A DNA stretch of 64,000 nucleotides, taken from NCBI GenBank assembly GCA_963714035.1, contig OY970224.1, positions 3,720,001-3,784,000 of the forward strand, given 5' to 3'. This DNA comes from DATFVB01 sp963714035. Lineage in GTDB: Bacteria; Acidobacteriota; Thermoanaerobaculia; UBA5066; DATFVB01. A program made the position numbers and the translations under genes. The stretch's first letter is position 1. The number at the start of each line of letters is the position of its first letter. Positions 35,432 through 44,436 of the stretch are shown piece after piece. Below the pieces are notes generated by a model, which worked only from the letters and a program-made list of their open reading frames with translations, had not been told where the DNA came from and ran no database searches.

Positions 35432-37279
35432 TCACGGACTCGATAGGAAATCCTCGAGCGACACCGGCGGCAGGTACTCGCCGATCTGCCGCCGCGTCCA
35501 CCAGGCGCCGGTTTTCCGGCGCGTTTCGACGTCCGTGAACCGGTAGTCCCAGAGCTCGGCCCGAACGAAACGCGGCGCGTGTCCCGCGAAGGGATTGGCC
35601 GCGAGCAGGCGGATCACGTCGCGGTCGCCCTCGAGCAGCCGGTGGACGAAGGCCACGAACCACGGGTTCTGCCGGGCGTCGGAGAGCGCCGCGAACCACA
35701 TCTGCCAGTCCAGTCGCGGCTGGTGCGGCTCGACGAATTGCGGGGGGCGTGACGGATCTCCCGGCTTCCAGCGGAAGGAGTACGGCGTCCACGTTTCTCC
35801 GTCCTCGCTTCCTTCGACGACGATCTCCGGGCGCGTCGTCGTCATCACGGCGAACAAGCCGTAGCCGTTGACGGTCCGGAACGGCTCGGCCGGCCCGGCG
35901 GCGGCAGCGAGCTCCGCGGTCGCTCGAGCGCGCGGCAGGAGGACTTCCGCGAGCTGAACCGCTCCGAGGAAGAGAACGACGGCGGCCGCCACGACGAGCG
36001 CCGGGCGGCGTCGCCGCGGGTGGGGCTCGGCCGTCGTTGCGCCGGCGCGGAGAGTCTGGTCGTCGACGAGCAGGAGGCAGAGCGCGAGTGTCAGCAGGTT
36101 GAAAAACGCGTAGTTCCCCGTCAGTCCGATGAGGACCTGGAGGAGCGCGGTCGCGAGCAGCGCGCCGTTCCGGAGCCGCCGCGGCGCGAAGAAGAAGAAC
36201 GGCGCGGCGAGCTCGATCACGAAGAGCGCGACGGCCGAGACCGTCTGGAAACGTCCCGGCAGCTGGTGCGCCCACCAGCCGATCCAGGTCGGGAGCGGCT
36301 GAGTCTCGTAGTGGTGGCGGAGGGCTTCGAGCGTCCTCCAGGCGCGATCGCCGCTCGCGAGCTTCACGACTCCCGACGAGAACATCAGCCGGAAGAGGAG
36401 CACGCGAAAGAGAAACAGCGCGAGCCGGGAAGGAGGCGCCGCCTTCCGCGATGCTCCCCGCAGGCGCCGCGGGTCGGGAAGGAAGATCGCGAGAAAGAGC
36501 GTCTCGACGAGGAGCGCGTCCCACTGGAAGGAGAGGAACTCGTTGCCCACGGCGGAGAGCGAAAGGTAGAGCGCCCAGCATCCCGCGGCGCTGACGGCGG
36601 GCAGGACGTCGGCGGCGAGAAGAAGCGAGAGCCCGACCCCGGCGGCGCAGGCCGCGTGAAGAGCGCCGTTTCCCGCTCCGAGCCAGAAAATCGACGGCAG
36701 GAGCGCGAGGGCGCGGCCGCCGAGCTGCGCGCGGGCGGACGCGAGGAGCTCGGCCGCGGGAGCGATGCCTCTCGCGCCGACGAGCCCGTCGACCTGCGCC
36801 CACAGCGAGAGGAACGCGCCGAGCGAGATCGCGCCGAGGGTGCCGAGAAAGAGCCGCCGGGAACGAACGTACGTGGAGGGGCGGGGATCGCGTCCCCAGA
36901 CGGCCGTCGTGACGGCGGTCGCCGCGCCGCGATGCGACGCCACCAGGCGGTAAAGGATGTTCGCCGTTGCGGCGAAGGGCGGAAACCCACGGAAGAGCGC
37001 GAGCGGGGCTCCGCCGCCCGGGCGGAGCGCGAGCGCGCGGAACACCGCCTCCGCGCCGAAAAAAACGGCGCCGTCGGTCAGGACGAGGCCGACCGCGCGC
37101 CGGAAGGCGTCGACGGGGATCTCCGGGAACCGTGCGGCGGCCTGCTGGTACGGCTCGAAATCGGCCCGCCCCCGAAGAACGCCGCGCCAGCGCGCCACCC
37201 AGAACAGGCAGAACCCGCAGTCGCCGTCGAAGACGACGAGCGGCTTTTCGGGAATCGTCGCCGTTCGCAGGTCGGCCAT
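35432..37279 (-). CDS. DCC thiol-oxidoreductase fused to lipase maturation factor-like membrane protein
   Basis: 615 residues from the ATG at 37279 (an upstream in-frame TTG at 37285 is the alternative). Residues 10-120 are a DCC/DUF393 domain with FDGDCGFC (two Cys at 21 and 24, CxxC). Residues 130-430 contain 8-9 TM helices. From about 285 on, the sequence matches the lipase maturation factor (LMF1) family (RLMFSSGVVKLASGD, HHYETQPLP, NYAFFN). A soluble C-terminal region ends the protein. LMF1-like proteins assist folding of disulfide-bonded secreted lipases in animals. A fused thiol-redox domain suggests oxidative folding of envelope proteins. The neighbouring papain-like protein is Cys-rich and exported, so it could be a client; that is inference. 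Confidence 0.85.
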   Translation of the reverse strand: MADLRTATIPEKPLVVFDGDCGFCLFWVARWRGVLRGRADFEPYQQAAARFPEIPVDAFRRAVGLVLTDGAVFFGAEAVFRALALRPGGGAPLALFRGFPPFAATANILYRLVASHRGAATAVTTAVWGRDPRPSTYVRSRRLFLGTLGAISLGAFLSLWAQVDGLVGARGIAPAAELLASARAQLGGRALALLPSIFWLGAGNGALHAACAAGVGLSLLLAADVLPAVSAAGCWALYLSLSAVGNEFLSFQWDALLVETLFLAIFLPDPRRLRGASRKAAPPSRLALFLFRVLLFRLMFSSGVVKLASGDRAWRTLEALRHHYETQPLPTWIGWWAHQLPGRFQTVSAVALFVIELAAPFFFFAPRRLRNGALLATALLQVLIGLTGNYAFFNLLTLALCLLLVDDQTLRAGATTAEPHPRRRRPALVVAAAVVLFLGAVQLAEVLLPRARATAELAAAAGPAEPFRTVNGYGLFAVMTTTRPEIVVEGSEDGETWTPYSFRWKPGDPSRPPQFVEPHQPRLDWQMWFAALSDARQNPWFVAFVHRLLEGDRDVIRLLAANPFAGHAPRFVRAELWDYRFTDVETRRKTGAWWTRRQIGEYLPPVSLEDFLSSP

Positions 37280-37307
37280 CCTCAAGCGCGCCGGCGCGAT
37301 CCGCCGA

Positions 37308-38864
37308 TCACCCGGATAAGATTCGAAGATCGCGGCCGGTCATCTCCGGCGGCGCGTCCAGTCCCTGGATCCCGAGGAGGGTCGGCGCGACGTCGCGGAG
37401 CGAGCCTCCGGGCGCGAGCGAGAAACGGGAAGTTCCGGCCGCCGCGACGATCAGCGGAACGGGATTGGTCGTGTGGGCCGTGTGGGCCTCGCCGGTGGCC
37501 GGGTCGATCATCTGTTCGGCGTTTCCGTGATCGCCGGTCATGAGGAAAGCCCCGCCGCGCCGGAGGACGGCGTCCGCAATCCGCGCGAGGCAGCCGTCGA
37601 GGCATTCGATCGCGGCGATCGTCTCCGGGATCTTTCCGGTGTGGCCGACCATGTCGGCGTTGGCGTAGTTCATGACGATCGCGTCGTATGAGCCGGCGGT
37701 GAGGGCTTCGAGCGCTTTCCCGGTGATTTCCGGGGCGGCCATCTCCGGCTTCAGATCGTAGGTCGCGACCTTCGCGGACGGAACGAGGCACCGGCTCTCG
37801 CCGCCGTACTCCTTCTCGACCCCGCCGTTGAAGAAATAGGTCACGTGGGCGTATTTCTCCGTCTCGGCGAGGCGCAGATTCGTCCGTCCGGCCATCTCCC
37901 AGGCCCGCGCGAGGATCCCCGAGAGCGTCTGCGGCGAGAACACGGCGGAAAGCCGGAATTCCTCCTTGTATTCGGTCATGCCCACGAAATCGGGAAAAGG
38001 GGCGTCTCCGCGGTCGAAGGCGTCGAACGATCGCGAGGTCAGCGCCTCGGTCATCTCCCGGGCGCGATCCGCGCGGTAGTTGAAGAAGACGACGCCGTCT
38101 TCTCCGCGGATCGTCGCGGACGGCGCGCCGCCGCGCCCGATCACCGTCGGCCGCACGAATTCGTCGGTCTCGCCTGCTTCGGCGGCGATCCGCAGCGCCT
38201 CGGCGGCCCCCGTCGCCGAGCGTCCGCGGCCGTGGACGAGGGCCTCGTACGCGAGGCGCACCCGGTCCCACCGCTTGTCGCGGTCCATCGCGTAATAGCG
38301 CCCGCAGACCGTCGCAATCGCGCCCGTGCCGGCGTGCCGGATCTCCTCCTCGAGGCGCGCGACGTACGTTCCCGCGGACTCCGGCGGCGTGTCGCGGCCG
38401 TCGAGGAAGGCGTGGACGAAGACGCGGGGGAGGCGCTCCCGCCGCGCGAGCTCGAGAAGCGCGAAGAGGTGCCGCTCGTGGGAATGCACCCCGCCGTCGG
38501 AGAGGAGCCCGAGGAGGTGGAGCGCTCCGCCGCGGTTCCGGATTCCTTCGCACAGTGCGAGGAGAGCGGCGTTTCCGAAAAAACTGCCGTCGCGGATCGC
38601 GAGATCGATCCGGAGGATGTCCTGCGGCACCATTCGCCCGGCGCCGAGGTTCAGATGGCCGACCTCGGAGTTCCCCATCTGGCCGGCCGGCAGCCCGACG
38701 TCCTCGCCGGAGGCGGAAAGAATCGTGTATGGAAAATCCCGGACGAGGCGGTCGTAGGCGGGGGTTCGGGCGAGGGCGATCGCGTTGCCCTCCCGCTCTT
38801 TGCGAACGCCCCAGCCGTCGCAGATCACGAGAACGGCGGGGCGCGGCGTCGACGCGGAAGGCAC
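37308..38864 (-). CDS. gpmI: Cofactor-independent phosphoglycerate mutase
   Basis: 518 residues, GTG start. The catalytic Ser66 is in QMGNSEVGH. The metal ligands are in CDGWG (Asp16), DGRD, a GDHGNAEQM motif and the C-terminal HTAHTTNPVP. It interconverts 3- and 2-phosphoglycerate using two Mn ions. Length fits the family (about 510-515). It diverges from the transketolase gene, with 79 bp between the two start codons, so glycolysis and pentose phosphate genes share one control region. The DCC-LMF gene follows on the same strand with a 28-bp gap. Confidence 0.96.
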   Translation of the reverse strand: MPSASTPRPAVLVICDGWGVRKEREGNAIALARTPAYDRLVRDFPYTILSASGEDVGLPAGQMGNSEVGHLNLGAGRMVPQDILRIDLAIRDGSFFGNAALLALCEGIRNRGGALHLLGLLSDGGVHSHERHLFALLELARRERLPRVFVHAFLDGRDTPPESAGTYVARLEEEIRHAGTGAIATVCGRYYAMDRDKRWDRVRLAYEALVHGRGRSATGAAEALRIAAEAGETDEFVRPTVIGRGGAPSATIRGEDGVVFFNYRADRAREMTEALTSRSFDAFDRGDAPFPDFVGMTEYKEEFRLSAVFSPQTLSGILARAWEMAGRTNLRLAETEKYAHVTYFFNGGVEKEYGGESRCLVPSAKVATYDLKPEMAAPEITGKALEALTAGSYDAIVMNYANADMVGHTGKIPETIAAIECLDGCLARIADAVLRRGGAFLMTGDHGNAEQMIDPATGEAHTAHTTNPVPLIVAAAGTSRFSLAPGGSLRDVAPTLLGIQGLDAPPEMTGRDLRILSG

Positions 38865-38940
38865 GCCGGAGATTATTCAGCATCCGCGCCATTTTGGAAT
38901 TGATTTCGCATGTGATTACATCAGCCCGATCAGAGGAGGT
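38865..38940. promoter_or_regulatory. Divergent control region between gpmI and tkt
   Basis: This short AT-richer segment (ATTTTGGAATTGATTTCG at 38891-38908) contains TTGGAA, and a near-palindromic ATGTGATTACAT at 38910-38921. A strong ribosome site AGAGGAGGT lies at 38932-38940, 3 nt before the tkt GTG. No confident -10 box was found. Confidence 0.35.
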
Positions 38941-38943
38941 CCG

Positions 38944-41109
38944 GTGAGCTCTGTGTCCAGGAAGAAATTTCCCGCGCCGGCCGAAGATCTCGATCGGCTC
39001 TGCGTCGACACCGTCCGCACGCTCGCGATGGACGCGGTCCAGAAGGCGGACTCCGGCCACCCCGGGACGCCGATGGCGCTCGCTCCCGCGGCGTACGTCC
39101 TGTGGAGCCGCATCCTCCGCTACGATCCGAAGGATCCGCTCTGGCCCGACCGCGACCGCTTCGTCCTGTCGTGCGGGCACGCTTCGATGCTCCTCTATTC
39201 CGTGCTCTTCCTCACCGGCTACGCGGTGTCGCTCGAGGACATCGAGAATTTCCGGCAGCTCGGCTCGATCACGCCCGGGCACCCGGAACGCGGGATGACG
39301 CCCGGCGTCGAGGTCACGACGGGGCCGCTCGGCCAGGGGTTCGGCAACGCCGTGGGAATGGCGATCGCGGAGAGGCTCCTCTCGCACCGGTTCAACCGCC
39401 CCGGGCACGCGATCGTGGACCACCGCACCTGGGGGTTCTGCAGCGACGGCGACCTCATGGAGGGCATCTCTTCGGAAGCCGCGTCGCTCGCCGGCCATCT
39501 GCGCCTCGGAAAGTTGAACCTCCTCTACGACGACAACCACATCACGATCGAGGGGAACACCGAGCTCGCGTTCGACGAAGACGTCCAGGGACGCTTCGAG
39601 GCGTACGGCTGGCACGTGGTCCGGGTCGAGGACGCCAACGACCGTGCCGCTCTCGAGAACGCCTACCGCGAGGCGGCGGAGGAAACCGACCGCCCGTCGC
39701 TCGTGATCTGCCGTTCGCACATCGGCTACCCCTCTCCCCACAAGACGGACAGCGCCGACGCGCACGGATCTCCGCTGGGGGAGGACGAAGTCCGGGCGAC
39801 GAAGGAGATTCTGGGATGGGACCCGGACGCCCATTTCGCCGTCCCTCCCGAAGCGCTCTCCCGCTGGCGGGCCGCGGGAAAGAAGAGCGCCGAGCACCAC
39901 GCCGGATGGAAGCGTCGGTTCGACGCGTACGAAAAGGCGTTCCCGGATCTCGGACGGCAGTTCAGGGACGCGATGGCGGGGAAGCTCCCCCCGGGATGGG
40001 ACGCCGACGTGCCGACCTTCCGCCCCGCGGACGCGAAGAAAGGCCAGCTCGCCACGCGCAAGGCGTCCGGGAAGGCGCTGAACGCGATCGCGAAACGCTA
40101 TCCCGCTCTCGCGGGGGGATCGGCGGACCTCGCTCCGTCGACCGACACGCTGATCGAGGGCGAACCGGACTTCGAGAAGGCATCGACCGGGCGGAATTTC
40201 CACTGGGGCATCCGGGAGCACGCGATGGGCGCGGCGTTGAACGGCATGGCCGCCCACGGCGGCGTGAGGCCGTTCGGCGCGACTTTCTTCATCTTCTCCG
40301 ATTACATGCGTCCGTCGGTGCGGCTCGCTTCCCTCTCGGAGCTGCCGGTCATCTACGTCTGGACGCACGATTCGATCGGCCTCGGCGAGGACGGGCCCAC
40401 GCATCAGCCGATCGAGCACCTCGCGTCGTTTCGCGCCATGCCGGGCGTCGTCCTGATCCGTCCCGCGGACGCGAACGAGACCGCGCAGGCGTGGAAAGTG
40501 GCGATCGCCCACACGGAGGGTCCGGTCGGCCTCGTGCTCACCCGCCAGGGCGTTCCGGTGCTCGATCCGGCGAAATACGGGGAGGCGATGCGCGTCGATC
40601 GGGGCGGGTACGTGCTCTCCGACGCTCCCGGCGGCCGTCCGGCCGTGATCCTCGTCGCCTCGGGATCGGAAGTGTCGGTGGCGCTCGAGGCGCAGGAGCT
40701 CCTCGCGAAGAAGAAGGTCGCGGCGCGTGTCGTCTCGATGCCCTCGACGTGGCTCTTCGACCGCCAGCCGCGCGAATACCGCGACCGGGTGCTTCCGCCG
40801 AAGATCGCGGCCCGCGTCTCGATCGAGGCGGGAACGACGTTCGGATGGGAGAAATACGTCGGCACCGCTGGAGTCTCGATCGGGATCGACCGTTTCGGCG
40901 CGTCGGCGCCGGGAGCGACCAACATGAAGGAAGCCGGGATCACCCCGGAACGCGTCGCGCGCGTCGCCGCGCGCCTGGCCGCGGCCAGCCGCCGAGCGTC
41001 TTCTCCGACGGCTCGACGCCCGTCCGGTCCGACGGCTCGACGAGCGTCCTCTTCGACGGCTCGACGCCGGTCCGCGCGGCGGCCTCCGCGGAGCGGAAAG
41101 AAGAAATGA
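38944..41109 (+). CDS. tkt: Transketolase with basic repeat tail
   Basis: 721 residues. The GTG at 38944 is chosen because AGGAGG lies 4 nt upstream. ThDP-binding motifs are SGHPGTPM and SDGDLMEG...LNLLYDDNHI; SHIGYPSP, then DLAPST, GIREHAMG and HDSIGLGEDGPTHQPIEHL complete the fold. It transfers two-carbon ketol units in the pentose phosphate pathway. The family usually ends near 665; here about 45 extra residues carry three 8-residue RASSPTAR-like repeats and a GKKK end, encoded by 24-bp DNA repeats at 40997-41068. The tail is probably disordered and strongly basic. rpiB overlaps by ATGA. Confidence 0.96.
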   Translation: MSSVSRKKFPAPAEDLDRLCVDTVRTLAMDAVQKADSGHPGTPMALAPAAYVLWSRILRYDPKDPLWPDRDRFVLSCGHASMLLYSVLFLTGYAVSLEDIENFRQLGSITPGHPERGMTPGVEVTTGPLGQGFGNAVGMAIAERLLSHRFNRPGHAIVDHRTWGFCSDGDLMEGISSEAASLAGHLRLGKLNLLYDDNHITIEGNTELAFDEDVQGRFEAYGWHVVRVEDANDRAALENAYREAAEETDRPSLVICRSHIGYPSPHKTDSADAHGSPLGEDEVRATKEILGWDPDAHFAVPPEALSRWRAAGKKSAEHHAGWKRRFDAYEKAFPDLGRQFRDAMAGKLPPGWDADVPTFRPADAKKGQLATRKASGKALNAIAKRYPALAGGSADLAPSTDTLIEGEPDFEKASTGRNFHWGIREHAMGAALNGMAAHGGVRPFGATFFIFSDYMRPSVRLASLSELPVIYVWTHDSIGLGEDGPTHQPIEHLASFRAMPGVVLIRPADANETAQAWKVAIAHTEGPVGLVLTRQGVPVLDPAKYGEAMRVDRGGYVLSDAPGGRPAVILVASGSEVSVALEAQELLAKKKVAARVVSMPSTWLFDRQPREYRDRVLPPKIAARVSIEAGTTFGWEKYVGTAGVSIGIDRFGASAPGATNMKEAGITPERVARVAARLAAASRRASSPTARRPSGPTARRASSSTARRRSARRPPRSGKKK
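40997..41068 (+). repeat. Three tandem 24-bp units in the tkt 3' end
   Basis: Units 40997-41020, 41021-41044 and 41045-41068 share a TCGACG-rich core (GACGGCTCGACG). They are in frame and encode RASSPTAR, RPSGPTAR and RASSSTAR. Confidence 0.85.
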
Positions 41110-41591
41110 AGGTCGCGTTCGGGAGCGATCACGCCGGCTTCGAGCTCAAGCGCGAGCTGCTCGCCTGGGCGGAAGCCGCGGGACACCGGGTCGCGGATCT
41201 CGGCAACGCGGCGTTCGATCCGGCCGACGACTATCCGGACTTCGCCCGTCTGGTCGCGGTCGCCGTCTCGCGCGGCGAAGCGGAGCGCGGCATCGTCGTC
41301 TGCGGCTCGGGAGTGGGGGCGTCGATCGCCGTCAACAAGGTCCCGGGCGCGCGGGGAGCCGTGTGCCACGACACGTTCTCGGCGCATCAGGGAGTCGAGG
41401 ACGACGACGCGAACATCCTGACGCTCGGCGCCCGGGTGATCGGCGGCTCGCTCGCGAGGGAAGTGGCGGCCGCGTTCCTGAACGCCCGCTACTCCGGGGC
41501 CGAGCGCCACGCGCGCCGGCTCGAAAAGGTCAAACAGATCGAGCTCGACGCCCGGACCGGCGTCTTCGAATTTCCGGAGGTGAAGCGATGA
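41106..41591 (+). CDS. rpiB: Ribose 5-phosphate isomerase B
   Basis: 161 residues. GSDHAGFELKREL, DYPDFA, GIVVCGSGVGASIAVNKVPGARG and CHDTFSA match RpiB, with the conserved active-site Cys in VCGSG. It interconverts ribulose 5-phosphate and ribose 5-phosphate. ATGA overlaps link it to tkt upstream and to tal downstream. Length is usual (about 145-160), with a short C-terminal extension. Confidence 0.95.
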   Translation: MKVAFGSDHAGFELKRELLAWAEAAGHRVADLGNAAFDPADDYPDFARLVAVAVSRGEAERGIVVCGSGVGASIAVNKVPGARGAVCHDTFSAHQGVEDDDANILTLGARVIGGSLAREVAAAFLNARYSGAERHARRLEKVKQIELDARTGVFEFPEVKR

Positions 41592-42745
41592 CCGTCGCCC
41601 AGAACTCCCTGTTCCGGCTGAAGGACTTCGGCGTTTCCGTGTGGTGCGACGAGCTCTCGCGGGACATGATCCGCGGGGGCGACCTGAAGAAGCTGATCGA
41701 CGAGAAGGCGGTCGTCGGCGTCACGTCGAACCCCTCGATCTTCCAGAAGGCCCTCTCGGAGGGGAACGCCTACGACGCCGACGTGGAGAAGCTCGCCGCG
41801 GCGGGGAAGTCGACCGAGGCGATCTTCGACGCGCTCGCGATCGAGGACATCCGCGAGGCCTGCGGCGTCCTGCGGCCGGTCTACGACGCGACGGGCGGGG
41901 AGGACGGCTACGTGTCGATCGAGGTGCTGCCCTCGCTCGCGGGTGACACGGAGGGGACGGTCGCCGAGGCGACGCGCTACCACCGGGAGATCGCGCAGCC
42001 CAACCTGATGGTGAAGATCCCGGCGACCCCCGCCGGCATTCCCGCGATCCGGCGGATGATCGCGAGCGGGAAATCGATCAACATCACCCTGATCTTCTCC
42101 GTCGACCGGTACGCCGAAGTGACGGAGGCGTACCTGTCGGGCCTCGAGGAATTCGTGGGGAGTGGCGGAGATCCGCGCCCGGTCGCCTCGGTCGCGTCGT
42201 TCTTCGTGTCCCGGATCGACACCGAGGCCGACCGTCGGATCGACGCGGCGCTCGGCTCGGAGAAAGACCCGGCGCGCCGGAGCCGTCTCGAGTCGCTCAA
42301 GGGAAAGATCGCGGTCGCCAACGCGAAGCTCGCTTTCGCGAAGTTCCGCGAGGCCTTTTCCGGCTCGCGGTGGGAAGCGCTCGCGGCGAAGGGCGCGCGC
42401 GTGCAGCGGTGCCTCTGGGCGTCGACGTCGACGAAGAACAAGGCGTACTCCGACATCCTGTACGTCCAGGAGCTGATCGGGGGCCCCGCGGTGAACACGA
42501 TGCCGATCAAGACGATGGATGCCTACCTCGATCATGGCCACCCCGAGGAGACCATCACCCGCGCGGTCGACGAAGCCCGCCGCGAGGTCGCGGCGCTCGC
42601 GGAGTTCGGCATCGATTACCACGACATCACGGACAACTTCTCGGAGAGCGACGGCGTTCGGAAGTTCGAGGATTCCTACCGGGAGCTCCTCGCGGGGCTC
42701 GAAGCCAAACGCCGGCAGGACGCGGGCGTCGCGTCGCGACGGTGA
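41588..42745 (+). CDS. tal: Transaldolase
   Basis: 385 residues, the long bacterial Tal subgroup (about 370). VTSNPSIFQKAL near the N-terminus, NLMVKIPAT with the Schiff-base Lys near residue 145, NITLIFS and RCLWASTSTKNKAYSD are diagnostic. It transfers dihydroxyacetone units in the pentose phosphate pathway. The next gene, pgi, overlaps by GTGA. In several phyla these two are fused into one polypeptide (transaldolase/phosphoglucose isomerase); here they are separate but coupled. Confidence 0.95.
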   Translation: MTVAQNSLFRLKDFGVSVWCDELSRDMIRGGDLKKLIDEKAVVGVTSNPSIFQKALSEGNAYDADVEKLAAAGKSTEAIFDALAIEDIREACGVLRPVYDATGGEDGYVSIEVLPSLAGDTEGTVAEATRYHREIAQPNLMVKIPATPAGIPAIRRMIASGKSINITLIFSVDRYAEVTEAYLSGLEEFVGSGGDPRPVASVASFFVSRIDTEADRRIDAALGSEKDPARRSRLESLKGKIAVANAKLAFAKFREAFSGSRWEALAAKGARVQRCLWASTSTKNKAYSDILYVQELIGGPAVNTMPIKTMDAYLDHGHPEETITRAVDEARREVAALAEFGIDYHDITDNFSESDGVRKFEDSYRELLAGLEAKRRQDAGVASRR

Positions 42746-44436
42746 AGCGCGAGCTAGGACGCGACTGGGCCCGGCTGGGGGCCGCCGCGCGCGGCGTTCG
42801 GGAAACGGGCGAGCGCCTGGCCCGGGAAGAATTCGTCGACCGCGTCTGGCGCCGGGATCCCTTCGTGTGGAAGTCCGACGAGAAGCACCGCGCCGTCATC
42901 GAAAACGCGATGGGGTGGCTCGACGCCCCGTCCGAGATGTTCCGCCGGGCGGCCGAGCTCGAGGAATGGGCGGTCCGCGCCCGCCGGGGCCGGCGTCACG
43001 TCGTCCTCTGCGGAATGGGAGGGTCGTCGCTCGCCCCCGAAGTCTTCGGGCGGGTTCTCGGCCGGCCGGACACCCCGGAGCTGATCGTCCTCGACTCCAC
43101 TTCCCCCGAACAGATCCGCGACGCCTCCGAGCGCATCGATATCGACGCCGCGCTCTTCCTGATCTCCTCGAAATCGGGAGGAACGCTCGAGACCCTCTCG
43201 CAGTTCCGGTATTTTCACGAGCAGGCGCTCCGCCGCTCCGGCTCGGCCGAGCGGGCCGGCGAGCAGTTCGTCGCGATCACCGATTCCGGTTCCCCGCTCG
43301 AGAAGCTCGCGATCGAGCACCGTTTCGCGGAGGTCTTCGAGAACCTGCCCGGCATCGGGGGCCGGTATTCGGCGCTCTCGTACTTCGGTCTCGTTCCGGC
43401 CGCGCTCTGCGGCGTCGACCTGCGCCGGCTCCTCGAGCGCGCCGACGAAGCGGCGCAGGCCTGCCGCGCGGCCGGGCTCCGGAACCCGGGCCTGTCGCTC
43501 GGGGCCGCGCTCGGACGGTTGGCGCGGGACGGGCGCGACAAGGCGACGATCGTGTGCTCGACGGCGATCGCGCCCTTCGGCGCCTGGCTCGAGCAGCTCG
43601 TCGCGGAGTCGACCGGGAAGGAAGGCGTCGGAATCGTTCCGGTCGATGCCGAGCCCCTCGGCTGGCCGGAGGACTACGCCGCGGACCGGTTCTTCCTCTA
43701 CGAAAGGCTCGACGGCGCCGAGGACGCCGGCGAAGCGGACGAGAAGCTCGACCGGCTGGCCCACGAGGGGCACCCGGTCCGTGTCCGGGCCTGGCGCGAC
43801 CGGTACGACCTCGGCGCGCGGATGTTCGTCTGGGAGTTCGCGATCGCGGCCGCCGGCGCGATCCTCGGGATCGATCCGTTCGACCAGCCGAACGTCCAGG
43901 AGTCGAAGGACAACACGAACGCCGTTCTCGCGGAGTTCGTGAAGACGAGGGGCCTGCCCCGGGAACGGGGCCGCCGCGGCTCCGGCGGCGTGTCGTTCCA
44001 CGGGGAAACGGTCGAACGGCTTCTCGCCGGAGCGCGTCCGGGGCGCGATTACCTGGCCCTGCAGGCGTACGTCGACCGGAGCCCCGGCAACGAAGAGACT
44101 CTTCTGCGGCTTCGGCGCGACCTTCGGAACCGGACTCGCTGCGCGACGACGGTCGGCTTCGGGCCGCGGTTCCTCCATTCGACGGGGCAGCTCCACAAGG
44201 GCGGCCCGAAAGAGGGTGTGTTCCTGCAGTTCGTGGACCCGGGAGAGGGCGACGTGCCGGTTCCCGGCTCGCCGTACGGATTCGCGACGTTCCTGGAAGC
44301 GCAGGCGATCGGCGACGAAAAGGCGCTGCGGAGCCGCAAGCTGCCGTTCTCGGGCGCGACGGCTTCGGGCCCGTCCGCCGACGCGCTCTCGGCGTGGGCG
44401 GACCGGGTTCGCTCGGCGGTGGAGAAACGAAAATGA
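42742..44436 (+). CDS. pgi: Glucose-6-phosphate isomerase
   Basis: 564 residues, GTG start overlapping tal. CGMGGSSLAPEV and ISSKSGGTLETLSQF are the sugar-isomerase (SIS) phosphate-binding motifs; the second SIS domain has DPFDQPNVQESKD. The sequence resembles the Pgi half of Tal-Pgi fusion proteins more than the E. coli type. It converts glucose 6-phosphate to fructose 6-phosphate, feeding zwf in the same operon. The downstream gene gnd overlaps by ATGA. Confidence 0.94.
   Translation: MKRELGRDWARLGAAARGVRETGERLAREEFVDRVWRRDPFVWKSDEKHRAVIENAMGWLDAPSEMFRRAAELEEWAVRARRGRRHVVLCGMGGSSLAPEVFGRVLGRPDTPELIVLDSTSPEQIRDASERIDIDAALFLISSKSGGTLETLSQFRYFHEQALRRSGSAERAGEQFVAITDSGSPLEKLAIEHRFAEVFENLPGIGGRYSALSYFGLVPAALCGVDLRRLLERADEAAQACRAAGLRNPGLSLGAALGRLARDGRDKATIVCSTAIAPFGAWLEQLVAESTGKEGVGIVPVDAEPLGWPEDYAADRFFLYERLDGAEDAGEADEKLDRLAHEGHPVRVRAWRDRYDLGARMFVWEFAIAAAGAILGIDPFDQPNVQESKDNTNAVLAEFVKTRGLPRERGRRGSGGVSFHGETVERLLAGARPGRDYLALQAYVDRSPGNEETLLRLRRDLRNRTRCATTVGFGPRFLHSTGQLHKGGPKEGVFLQFVDPGEGDVPVPGSPYGFATFLEAQAIGDEKALRSRKLPFSGATASGPSADALSAWADRVRSAVEKRK

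Noticed and set aside
37282..40512. 1076-codon minus-strand ORF covering gpmI and part of tkt
   Set aside because: It is in a different frame from gpmI and antisense to tkt. The translation has no motifs.
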